Part shown: positions 1 through 5,593 of the stretch, in pieces
Layout: every line of letters begins with the position of its first letter
How positions within the stretch are numbered: position 1 is the stretch's first letter
From: Nitrospina sp.
Lineage (GTDB): Bacteria > Nitrospinota > Nitrospinia > Nitrospinales > VA-1
Assembly (NCBI GenBank): GCA_018647025.1
Contig: JABGTQ010000020.1
Span: 1 to 5,593, forward strand
Length of the DNA: 5,593 bases
Reading direction: 5' to 3'
Program-made: the position numbers and the translations under genes
Notes under the pieces: generated by a model
Told to the model about the DNA's origin: nothing
What the model saw: only the letters and a program-made list of their open reading frames with translations
The model's database searches: none

Positions 1-1627
1 AAATCTGGTCCACAATGTGACGCTCATACTCAGCGCGAAAATATTTTATTCCAGTCAAAACAGCTTTGACTGCTGTCTCTCCCAAACCACAAAGTGCGGT
101 TACATTAACTTCCTCACAGAGTGATTGAAGTTTGTCAAGGTCCTCTAACTTACCTCGCCCTTCTGAGATATCATCGAGTTTATTTTTTATCAAAGTCAGC
201 CCAATTCGACAGGGAGTACACTTGCCACAGGTTTCTGCTTCATTAAATCCCACTGAAAACTTAGCTAAATCAATAACGCATGCTGACTCATCATAGGCCG
301 CAAAACTAGCCTGACCCATCAGAACACCAGCGCCTAAAAGACTCTCATAATCAAGTGGAGTATCAGCTTTTGATGGAGGGAGAAACCCACCGGTAACACC
401 GCCGGCATGAATAATCTTAAGTTCTTTCTTCTTTGAAATTCCTCCACAAACATCCTCGATAACTTCATGGAAAGTGGTACTCATATCAAATTCCATGAGA
501 CCATTATATTTGATATTCCCAGATAGAGCCCATACCTTAGTGCCTTTGGCATTGTCGTTGCCCATCGATGAGTACCAACTAGCTCCTTTTTTTAAAATCG
601 CAGAAACAGTAGCCCAAGTCTCGGCATTATTCAGCAAGGTGGGTTTCCCCCATAGCCCTTTTTCTGTCGAATGCGGGGGTTGTGCCTTAGGAAATGGCCG
701 TTTTCCTTCAACCGACGCCATAAGAGCGGTTGACTCGCCGCCTATGAAAGCTTCCATACCTTCATGAACGTAAATATCAAAGCTAAAATCAGTTCCACCA
801 ATATTTTTTCCTAATAGACCTCGCTCCCTCGCCTGCTCCAGTGCCATATTCAAGCGTTTAACCGCAATGGCATAGTCAGACCGTGTGTAAATGATTCCCT
901 CAGTAGCCTGTATAGCATAAGCGCCGATGATCAACCCCTCAACTACCTGGTGAGGACAGCCTTCCATAACGCTACGATCCATGTACGATGCTGGATTCCC
1001 TTCATCACCATTAACCATAATGTACCGTGTGCCCAGATCATCGGTTGGTGCAGTTGCGGCCTTTTTCCATTTATGGCCTGTAACAAAACCACCTCCGCCC
1101 TTGCCACGTAATCCCGAAGAAATGATATCTTCTACAATGTCAGCAGGCTTCATTTGAAGAGCTTTTTTGAGCCCCGTATAACCACCCACTTCTAGATACT
1201 CGTCTATACTTTCTGGATCTATTTTACCGCCAAATTCAAGGGCAACCCTTCGTTGTTTCTTTAGATTCTCGTAATAGTCATCCTTCGCTGCCGCTTTTTT
1301 GAAGACCTTGCCACCGATTACATGGTCTTTAAGTATTTTTACCACCATCTCTGGTTTGACTTTTTCATAGGTTACTGGTTCCTGACCAGGAACATAAACG
1401 TCAACTAAAACGTCTCTACTGCAATAACCTCGGCAACCTACCTGACCCATGCTACAACCACCTGGACCTAACTCAGCATTGGCTTCAAGTTCTTTGATCT
1501 GCTTCTCAAATTCCTGATGCACTAACTCAGCACCTTCTGCTATCCCACTGAGACTCTTGCAGATGGTAATTTTTACCGTTCCCTTGCTTTGCACAGTAGC
1601 CTGTTGTTTTGTTTCCACGGCTTCCAT
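1..1627 (-). CDS. HndC/NuoF-type FMN and iron-sulfur oxidoreductase subunit (3' end outside window)
   Basis: An uninterrupted frame of 542 codons runs from ATG at 1627 to the left edge with no stop. Residues about 18-80 form a thioredoxin-like 2Fe-2S domain (C23, C58, C65, C69). Residues 172-184 (GLRGKGGGGFVTG) match the glycine-rich FMN loop, and 206-218 (NGDEGNPASYMDR) match the NADEGEPG-type loop. GLWGKPT lies at 324-330. C467, C470, C473 and C513 form the N3-type 4Fe-4S site. Family members (NuoF of complex I, HndC of NADP-reducing or bifurcating hydrogenases, formate dehydrogenase beta) pass electrons between NAD(P)H, FMN and iron-sulfur clusters in the cytoplasm. The N-terminal fusion and the DRSV.EG and ETALMAS patterns favour the HndC branch. 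HndC proteins often carry a C-terminal two-cluster ferredoxin domain, which would lie off the window. Several usual pocket residues are changed (G179, V182, N211, G296, S299, H319), so use of NADH is not assured. GGGAG at 1639-1643 is a ribosome binding site 11 nt from the ATG. Partner subunits are not visible. The family is secure; the electron donor and acceptor are not. Confidence 0.93.
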   Translation of the reverse strand, partial: MEAVETKQQATVQSKGTVKITICKSLSGIAEGAELVHQEFEKQIKELEANAELGPGGCSMGQVGCRGYCSRDVLVDVYVPGQEPVTYEKVKPEMVVKILKDHVIGGKVFKKAAAKDDYYENLKKQRRVALEFGGKIDPESIDEYLEVGGYTGLKKALQMKPADIVEDIISSGLRGKGGGGFVTGHKWKKAATAPTDDLGTRYIMVNGDEGNPASYMDRSVMEGCPHQVVEGLIIGAYAIQATEGIIYTRSDYAIAVKRLNMALEQARERGLLGKNIGGTDFSFDIYVHEGMEAFIGGESTALMASVEGKRPFPKAQPPHSTEKGLWGKPTLLNNAETWATVSAILKKGASWYSSMGNDNAKGTKVWALSGNIKYNGLMEFDMSTTFHEVIEDVCGGISKKKELKIIHAGGVTGGFLPPSKADTPLDYESLLGAGVLMGQASFAAYDESACVIDLAKFSVGFNEAETCGKCTPCRIGLTLIKNKLDDISEGRGKLEDLDKLQSLCEEVNVTALCGLGETAVKAVLTGIKYFRAEYERHIVDQI

Positions 1628-1687
1628 TATGTAATGCTCTCCCGAAAATCCAAAAAATAACTAGGATATCAAATCCATGTTAACCAA

Positions 1688-1693
1688 ATTATA
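1688..1693 (-). promoter_or_regulatory. Putative -10 element of the HndC/NuoF-like gene
   Basis: Read on the minus strand this is a perfect TATAAT, about 60 nt upstream of the ATG at 1627, which would give a leader of roughly 50 nt. No good -35 lies at 16-18 bp spacing: those hexamers are GTACGA-like. TTGTCA (1717-1722) is close to consensus but 23 bp away. A perfect inverted repeat (1697-1714) fills the place where the -35 and spacer should be, so the promoter may depend on an activator or be controlled there. The region is AT-rich, so a chance match is possible. Confidence 0.4.
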
Positions 1694-1696
1694 GCA

Positions 1697-1714
1697 ACGA
1701 AAAAAATCTTTCGT
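1697..1714. promoter_or_regulatory. Inverted repeat ACGAAA-N6-TTTCGT, possible operator
   Basis: Perfect 6-bp arms flank a 6-nt centre (AAAATC). The repeat lies directly upstream of the TATAAT on the minus strand, in the -35/spacer position. An 18-bp dyad of this shape is typical of a dimeric helix-turn-helix binding site. It matches no regulator consensus that I recognise. The arms are short and A/T-biased, so this is a positional inference only. Confidence 0.25.
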
Positions 1715-1974
1715 ACTGACAAAGATCTCACGAAAACGAGAAATTTTCAAGCGATTCTAGTAAGCCCTAATCGAAATGTCAATTTCTACATAAGTCTTTA
1801 AAACTGCAAAAAACCTCAACTACCCCCTAAATATAATGCATCTAGTGTCAACTATACCCCTGATATTTTGAATGAAAAACGCTATATATAACTTTATAAT
1901 TATATTTTTTAAGATTAACAAAACACCATTCTTCTCAAGTTTGTAAAAATATAAAAAAACCTGGTTCCCTATAA

Positions 1975-1996
1975 AGTAATTCTACCGGTAATTACT
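1975..1996. repeat. Inverted repeat AGTAATT-N8-AATTACT around an ACCGGT centre
   Basis: Perfect 7-bp arms (1975-1981 and 1990-1996) flank an 8-nt centre. A second palindrome, TACCGGTA (1983-1990), sits within it, offset by one base. It lies about 115 nt upstream of the pepA ATG. It could be an operator or a small hairpin, but has no U-tract as a terminator would. Chance occurrence in AT-rich DNA is quite possible. Confidence 0.3.
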
Positions 1997-2033
1997 GCAA
2001 ACCAATCGACTTCTCAAGGTCAACACTTTTCAA

Positions 2034-2060
2034 TTGATTGAGCTTTATCTAATCTATAGA
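2034..2060 (+). promoter_or_regulatory. Weak sigma70-like promoter candidate for pepA
   Basis: TTGATT (2034-2039) and TATAGA (2055-2060) are separated by 15 bp, about 50 nt upstream of the pepA ATG. Each hexamer matches consensus at about four positions and the spacing is short. An alternative -10 is CATAAT (2074-2079), which has no matching -35. Either would give a short leader. The evidence is weak. Confidence 0.25.
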
Positions 2061-2110
2061 ATTCCCATTCATGCATAATCTGATACAAACATCACACAGT
2101 AGGATAATTC

Positions 2111-3646
2111 ATGATCAAAACGGCTATAAAAAACCAACAGTTACTGGCGCACAAAACGGAATGTCTAATCCTTTTTTGCGTAGAAGAAAAAATTCCCACA
2201 GGAAGACTTGCTGAACTAGACACCAAGCTTAATGGAATTCTTAAATTACCTTTTATAAATAAACGGTTCGAAGGAAAACTAAACCAAACCCTACTTCTCA
2301 ATGTTACAAAGCCAATGCAAGCAGACCACTTGCTTTTAGTCGGACTAGGAGAAGGAATTGCTGTAACGACGGATAAGTTACGTCAGGCAGCTGGCATCGC
2401 CGCACAACTAGCAGAAAAATCAAAATTTAGAATTATCTCTTTTGATATTCCAGCAAACAACTCTTCTAAAGATTTGTATACCAGACTAGATAAATCTAAT
2501 GATAGTTTTTCCCAAGTAGTGGTTGAAGGTAGCCTACTTTCCTTGTATCACTTTGATGACTACAAACAACCTACTAAAGAAAGACCTAACCGGGTCAATC
2601 AGATCACTCTGCTGACCCAGACAAAATCTCAAGCCTCTTCTATTCGCTCTGCAGTTTCAAGAGGCCAAAAACTAGCTACAGCAGTAGCAACATCGCGTGA
2701 TCTGATTTCACAACCCAGCAATACGGCAACACCATCTTACCTTGCAAAAACAGCAAAAGGGCTGGCTAAATCACTCGGAATGAGCTGCAAGGTCTTAACC
2801 ACTCGTGAGATGAAAAAACTTCGAATGGGTTCTCTTCTTGGGGTTTCCAAAGGATCCGAAGAACCTCCAGCCTTTATCATTCTCGAACACCATGGAGGTA
2901 ATAAAAGTGACCCCCCGATAGTAATCGTTGGCAAAGGTATTACCTTCGATACCGGAGGAATTTCCTTAAAGCCTCCTGCGAATATGGATGAAATGAAAAT
3001 GGATATGTCCGGTGGCGCAATAACTATAGGCACCTTGAGTGCGGCAGCGGCTTTAAAAATACCACTTAATGTTGTGGGGTTGATCCCCGCAAGTGAAAAT
3101 ATGCCAAGTGGCACAGCTATTAAACCTGGAGATATTTTGAGAAGCATGTCTGGAAAAACTATCGAAGTATTGAATACGGATGCTGAAGGTAGACTAATCC
3201 TTGCCGATGCCCTCACCTACGCGGCTAAATATAAGCCAAAAGCCGTCATCGACTTGGCAACGCTTACTGGAGCAGTGATCGTAGCTCTTGGACATCAGGC
3301 CGCTGCTGTCTTAGGAAACAATGACGAACTTGCAACGTGCTTGCAGCAATGCGGGGAAGTAACAGGTGAACGATTGTGGCCTCTTCCTATATGGCCTGAA
3401 CATGAAAAAGCAGTTAAAAGTGATATTGCCGACCTTAAAAATATCGCTTCACCTGGTGTCGGTGCAGGAACAATTACAGCTGGCGCCTTCCTGAAAGCAT
3501 TTGTGGGGAATTTTCCCTGGTGCCATCTTGATATTGCCGGAACATCATGGTCGGGAGAAGATAAGCCTTACACTCCGAAAGGTGCATCCGGGTTCGGTGT
3601 TAGGCTACTAGTTCGATTCCTGGAGCAAGAAGCCAAAAATGGTTAG
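2111..3646 (+). CDS. pepA: Leucyl aminopeptidase (M17 family, cytosol aminopeptidase)
   Basis: This 511-residue protein matches the usual length of about 500 for bacterial M17 peptidases. These are hexameric cytoplasmic enzymes with two metal ions (Zn or Mn) that remove N-terminal amino acids from peptides. Residues 1 to about 160 are the variable N-terminal domain (HLLLVGLG at 73-80); the catalytic domain follows. All expected active-site residues are present: K275 and D280 in VGKGITFDTGG, K287, D298 in MDMSGG, and D357, E359 and R361 in the signature NTDAEGRL (355-362). By alignment these correspond to the metal ligands and the catalytic Lys and Arg of E. coli PepA. TAGGA at 2100-2104 lies 6 nt before the ATG, which supports this start. 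The enzyme is probably housekeeping, for peptide turnover. The DNA-binding role of E. coli PepA in Xer recombination and gene control cannot be inferred here. No terminator is apparent in the next 112 bp. Confidence 0.97.
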   Translation: MIKTAIKNQQLLAHKTECLILFCVEEKIPTGRLAELDTKLNGILKLPFINKRFEGKLNQTLLLNVTKPMQADHLLLVGLGEGIAVTTDKLRQAAGIAAQLAEKSKFRIISFDIPANNSSKDLYTRLDKSNDSFSQVVVEGSLLSLYHFDDYKQPTKERPNRVNQITLLTQTKSQASSIRSAVSRGQKLATAVATSRDLISQPSNTATPSYLAKTAKGLAKSLGMSCKVLTTREMKKLRMGSLLGVSKGSEEPPAFIILEHHGGNKSDPPIVIVGKGITFDTGGISLKPPANMDEMKMDMSGGAITIGTLSAAAALKIPLNVVGLIPASENMPSGTAIKPGDILRSMSGKTIEVLNTDAEGRLILADALTYAAKYKPKAVIDLATLTGAVIVALGHQAAAVLGNNDELATCLQQCGEVTGERLWPLPIWPEHEKAVKSDIADLKNIASPGVGAGTITAGAFLKAFVGNFPWCHLDIAGTSWSGEDKPYTPKGASGFGVRLLVRFLEQEAKNG

Positions 3647-3758
3647 AATCCCTGATGACGATATATCAATTTATTTCCCTACAACTTTTCTTAAACATTC
3701 ATGCACATAGGGCTTCAACCTTATTTTGATTCACTTGCAATAATTCTATTTAACAAAA

Positions 3759-4241
3759 ATGACAAATAATATAATCATATTCATTCACCTTATAGCCGCT
3801 GCAATAGCGATCGGTAGCATGGTGTTTTCGATAATTCTCCTATTGCCATCTACAGACAAAGTACCTGCGCAACAAGAATTAGAAGAGTTTTCTATACCTT
3901 ATAAAACAGTGGAACTACTCGCGCCTACTGTTTTTACATGTTTGCTTATACTTATTGGGACAGGAATTTATTATCTACTAGAAAATTACACGGGACAAAT
4001 GGCGTTAAAGCCTGGATATTATAATCTTTTCGGCCTGAAACTGATCTGCGTAGTTGTTGCTTTTTTTTTAAGTATCTATCAGACATTTAACCTGCGAGCT
4101 CGAATTGCCAACCTGGACCTATCACCAGAAAACCGAAAAATTGTTCCGAAAACAATCCAGCAAATAAAAAAAACGACTACTCCTGTCCTGGTTACATTTT
4201 CTCTTGCTCTATTTTTTGGAATTTGGCTTGCGAGGTTCTAA
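3759..4241 (+). CDS. Small four-helix integral membrane protein (CopD/DUF2269-like)
   Basis: This 160-residue hydrophobic protein has four predicted membrane helices at about 4-30, 52-74, 89-111 and 139-158. The loop between helices 3 and 4 (about 112-137) is rich in Arg and Lys, so the positive-inside rule puts it in the cytoplasm with both termini outside. The opening pattern, a histidine near the start of helix 1 (H10) followed by a small-residue stretch (HLIAAAIAIGSMVF), recalls the CopD and DUF2269-type families. Some of these are linked to copper or haem handling, but the resemblance is loose and no function can be assigned. The ATG has no clear Shine-Dalgarno sequence: the preceding bases are A/T only apart from one C. 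The next in-frame Met (residue 21) would remove most of helix 1, so the first ATG is preferred. A run of nine T (4061-4069) lies within helix 3. It follows pepA by 112 bp, so co-transcription is possible but unproven. Confidence 0.8.
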   Translation: MTNNIIIFIHLIAAAIAIGSMVFSIILLLPSTDKVPAQQELEEFSIPYKTVELLAPTVFTCLLILIGTGIYYLLENYTGQMALKPGYYNLFGLKLICVVVAFFLSIYQTFNLRARIANLDLSPENRKIVPKTIQQIKKTTTPVLVTFSLALFFGIWLARF

Positions 4242-4243
4242 AA

Positions 4244-4269
4244 AATTCTAAAAACCAAAGAATTGTTTT
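4244..4269 (+). terminator. Weak AT-rich intrinsic terminator candidate
   Basis: Immediately after the membrane-protein stop codon, AATTCT (4244-4249) can pair with AGAATT (4259-4264) around a 9-nt loop. AAA/TTT pairs extend the stem past one mismatch, and TTTT (4266-4269) follows. The stem has one G-C pair and would be unstable, so termination would be inefficient at best. The T run overlaps the proposed -35 of the next gene. Confidence 0.25.
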
Positions 4270-4291
4270 AACTGTATTATTTGGCTATTAT
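4263..4291 (+). promoter_or_regulatory. Sigma70-like promoter for the acidic small protein
   Basis: TTGTTT (4263-4268) and TATTAT (4286-4291) are separated by the ideal 17 bp. The -10 matches consensus at five of six positions and the -35 at three of six. Transcription would start near 4298, leaving a leader of about 17 nt that just includes the ribosome binding site. This suggests the small gene can be expressed independently of the membrane-protein gene. Confidence 0.4.
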
Positions 4292-4302
4292 GTATACAAA
4301 TT

Positions 4303-4308
4303 AAGGAG
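4303..4308 (+). promoter_or_regulatory. Strong Shine-Dalgarno site selecting a TTG start
   Basis: AAGGAG lies 6 nt before the TTG at 4315, which is optimal spacing. This is the best ribosome binding site in the window and is the main reason to accept TTG as the start codon of the downstream gene. The first in-frame ATG (codon 30, 4402-4404) has no comparable site. Confidence 0.8.
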
Positions 4309-4314
4309 ACTTTC

Positions 4315-4665
4315 TTGAACAGTGTAAACCCAAGCCAAGACCCAAAATCAACACCTGATCTGATTTCAAAAAATTCTCCCCCAGATGATGAATCCTCATC
4401 GATGAAAGAGGAAAGTTCTTTAGAGAAACATCTTGATGAACAAACAATTGATTTAAACGAATTATTTCCAGATACCGAGGCAGACCTTAACAACTTGTTT
4501 CCGGAAGATGAGGTTAAGCATCTCCTTAAAAAAATCATAAAAAACAAAAAAGATATGGGCCTGATAAAAAAACGTCTTACCACCGAAAACAAAACATCCG
4601 ACGATAACGAAGAGGAAAGTGGTTTCCAGGACTCACCTGAACTTGATAAAACAGAAAATACCTAA
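4315..4665 (+). CDS. Small acidic protein with an 11-residue repeat, unknown function
   Basis: This 116-residue protein starts at TTG behind a near-perfect ribosome binding site. It has no signal peptide or membrane helix. Residues 1-40 and 90-116 are rich in Asp, Glu, Ser, Asn and Pro and are probably disordered. The centre holds two consecutive 11-residue units, IDLNELFPDTE (45-55) and ADLNNLFPEDE (56-66). A basic, probably helical stretch follows (about 67-88, rich in Lys and Leu/Ile). The repeated DLNxLFP motif looks like a short linear binding motif, but I cannot link it to a known partner. Evidence that the gene is real: good translation signals, a plausible promoter, and repeat units that differ mainly by synonymous or conservative codon changes. 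It ends 81 bp short of the convergent kinase gene. I do not recognise the family. Confidence 0.75.
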   Translation: MNSVNPSQDPKSTPDLISKNSPPDDESSSMKEESSLEKHLDEQTIDLNELFPDTEADLNNLFPEDEVKHLLKKIIKNKKDMGLIKKRLTTENKTSDDNEEESGFQDSPELDKTENT

Positions 4666-4746
4666 ACAACTAAGCCTCAAATACCTGTGTAAAATTACTT
4701 CAACAACCTATCCCCATCCAAAATTTAACAAATAATTGTAGTTGGA

Positions 4747-5593
4747 CTAGGTTACTTGAACACGAAGTCCTCTCTGAACAAAACAAAATGGAATCACACG
4801 GCCGTTGAGGCGAACCAACTCTGAGACAACTGACTGTCTTTGTTTAAGCGGTAACATGAAAGCAATGCACCCGCCTCCGCCTGCGCCACATACCTTGGCA
4901 GACTGTGCCCCTTTTTTCATTCCACCTGCTATAAGTTTATTTATCTGTGGAGTGCTAATGGTTGGCGCTAGTGATTTTCGAGCCTCCCACTCGCGAGCAA
5001 ATAAGGCCGTCACCTTTTTCATGTGCCCTAAGGTCAATGCTTTATCCATCTCCCTTGCTATCTGCGCTATTTTTTTCAACTTCTCCGTAACCGCGTAATC
5101 CTTATCCAGAACCTTCTTCATAACTTCCCAGTTGTTAATACCAGAACGCCTTGGATTTCCGGTATAGCATAAAACCATGCTCTCGCTAAGTTTTTGCAAA
5201 GAAACGGGTAAAGCAACCGAAGCCACTCCATCATATCCTGGTCGCACGGATTGCACTCCTCCATATAACGAAGGAAAATAATCCTGCCAGCCAGTAGGAA
5301 CAGAAATAACTTGAGTCTCAATATTCATTGCCACCTCCAACATCTTTTTTTTACTTAGACCTTTTTTCGTAAATGCATTTAGCGCGCCATTTAAAGCTAT
5401 GTTCAAGGCTGATGACCCCCCAATTCCAGACCCAGGTGGAGCCTCGCTTGAGGTCACAATATTCAACCCTTTTTTAGGTTGATAATATTTAAGTGTTTTT
5501 AAAATGAGGTCCAGAGGATGCACCTCCGGCAAAGATGCAAGAGAGTTGAATTTAACCTGTAATAGAAGGTCTTTCGATTCAACAAAAATCTTC
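4747..5593 (-). CDS. GHMP-family sugar kinase, heptose-phosphate kinase-like (5' end outside window)
   Basis: A frame of 281 codons is open from the right edge to a TAG at 4747-4749. The TTG at 5530-5532 is in frame but is not needed as a start, because 20 further sense codons precede it up to the edge. The ATP-binding GHMP motif PPGSGIGGSSA is encoded at about 5407-5439. WQDYFPSLYGG, near 5259-5289, resembles the QDQYAAAYGG region of heptose-7-phosphate kinases (HddA type) and supplies the likely catalytic Asp. The C-terminal glycine loop CGAGGGGC is at 4867-4890. The missing N-terminus (an estimated 50-70 residues) should carry motif 1. GHMP kinases phosphorylate small metabolites such as galactose, mevalonate, homoserine or heptose phosphate. 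The QD.Y...YGG arrangement and CYTG.PR.S favour a sugar kinase, perhaps for surface glycan or nucleotide-sugar synthesis, but the substrate is not determined. No neighbouring glycan genes are visible. Confidence 0.88.
   Translation of the reverse strand, partial: KIFVESKDLLLQVKFNSLASLPEVHPLDLILKTLKYYQPKKGLNIVTSSEAPPGSGIGGSSALNIALNGALNAFTKKGLSKKKMLEVAMNIETQVISVPTGWQDYFPSLYGGVQSVRPGYDGVASVALPVSLQKLSESMVLCYTGNPRRSGINNWEVMKKVLDKDYAVTEKLKKIAQIAREMDKALTLGHMKKVTALFAREWEARKSLAPTISTPQINKLIAGGMKKGAQSAKVCGAGGGGCIAFMLPLKQRQSVVSELVRLNGRVIPFCFVQRGLRVQVT

Larger units (their letters stand above)
1628..2110. other. AT-rich divergent intergenic region without genes
   Basis: This 483-bp gap separates two divergently transcribed genes. 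I see no convincing coding frame, tRNA-like structure or known riboswitch. It contains many A and T runs (for example 1881-1916 and 1945-1960), the inverted repeat at 1697-1714, the inverted repeat at 1975-1996, and candidate promoter elements near both genes. A perfect TTGACA on the minus strand (1846-1851) and a TATAAT on the plus strand (1832-1837) both lack a properly spaced partner. It is long for a simple divergent promoter pair, so unrecognised regulatory DNA or an undetected small RNA is possible, but nothing shows one. Confidence 0.7.

Noticed and set aside
474..767. Plus-strand open frame of 97 codons
   Set aside because: It lies wholly inside the well-supported minus-strand HndC/NuoF-like gene, has no family resemblance and is a shadow frame.
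1846..1851. Perfect TTGACA on the minus strand in the intergenic region
   Set aside because: No -10 hexamer lies at 16-18 bp; the nearest AT-rich hexamer is about 10 bp away.
2737..3216. Minus-strand open frame of 159 codons
   Set aside because: It is antisense to the catalytic core of pepA, whose motifs are unambiguous. Composition and lack of motifs mark it as a shadow.
3678..3712. CCCTA and TAGGG as a terminator stem after pepA
   Set aside because: Only 5-bp arms with a loop of about 25 nt and no following U-tract; not credible as an intrinsic terminator.
4248..4592. Minus-strand open frame of 114 codons opposite the acidic protein
   Set aside because: The plus-strand frame has a strong ribosome site, a promoter and a meaningful protein repeat. 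The antisense frame has none of these.
1..5593. CRISPR array, tRNA, insertion-sequence ends or transposase
   Set aside because: I saw no regularly spaced repeats, cloverleaf-like sequence, long terminal inverted repeats or transposase motifs on either strand.

Overview
The window is an AT-rich bacterial segment with five protein-coding genes and no RNA genes, mobile elements or CRISPR. Two genes run off the edges. The organism cannot be fixed from the sequence. Low GC, compact spacing, a TTG start and an HndC-type flavoprotein beside a GHMP sugar kinase would suit a marine Gram-negative lineage (Nitrospinota or a deltaproteobacterial-type group), but this is a weak guess.

Layout. Positions 1-1627 (minus) hold nearly all of an HndC/NuoF-type flavin and iron-sulfur subunit, open at the left edge. 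It has an N-terminal thioredoxin-like 2Fe-2S domain, an FMN/NADH-binding domain and an intact C-terminal 4Fe-4S (N3-type) site. Positions 1628-2110 are an AT-rich divergent intergenic region with putative promoters on both strands and small inverted repeats. Positions 2111-3646 (plus) encode a complete M17 leucyl aminopeptidase (PepA). Positions 3759-4241 (plus) encode a small four-helix membrane protein. Positions 4315-4665 (plus) encode a small acidic protein, probably disordered, with a TTG start, a strong ribosome binding site and an 11-residue internal repeat. Positions 4747-5593 (minus) hold a GHMP-family sugar kinase that converges on the acidic gene and is cut at its N-terminus by the right edge.

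The genes do not form an obvious single pathway: a redox subunit, a peptidase, a membrane protein, an acidic protein and a sugar kinase. The three plus-strand genes are separated by 112 and 73 bp and the third has its own plausible promoter, so a tight operon is not evident.

The most noteworthy item is the HndC/NuoF-like protein. Its fold signatures and N3 cluster are preserved. However, several residues that are nearly invariant in NADH-oxidising relatives are changed, and one ligand of the thioredoxin-like 2Fe-2S cluster is missing, with an unusual extra cysteine nearby. This suggests a paralog with altered substrate or cofactor use. Nothing else in the window amounts to a recognisable new system.
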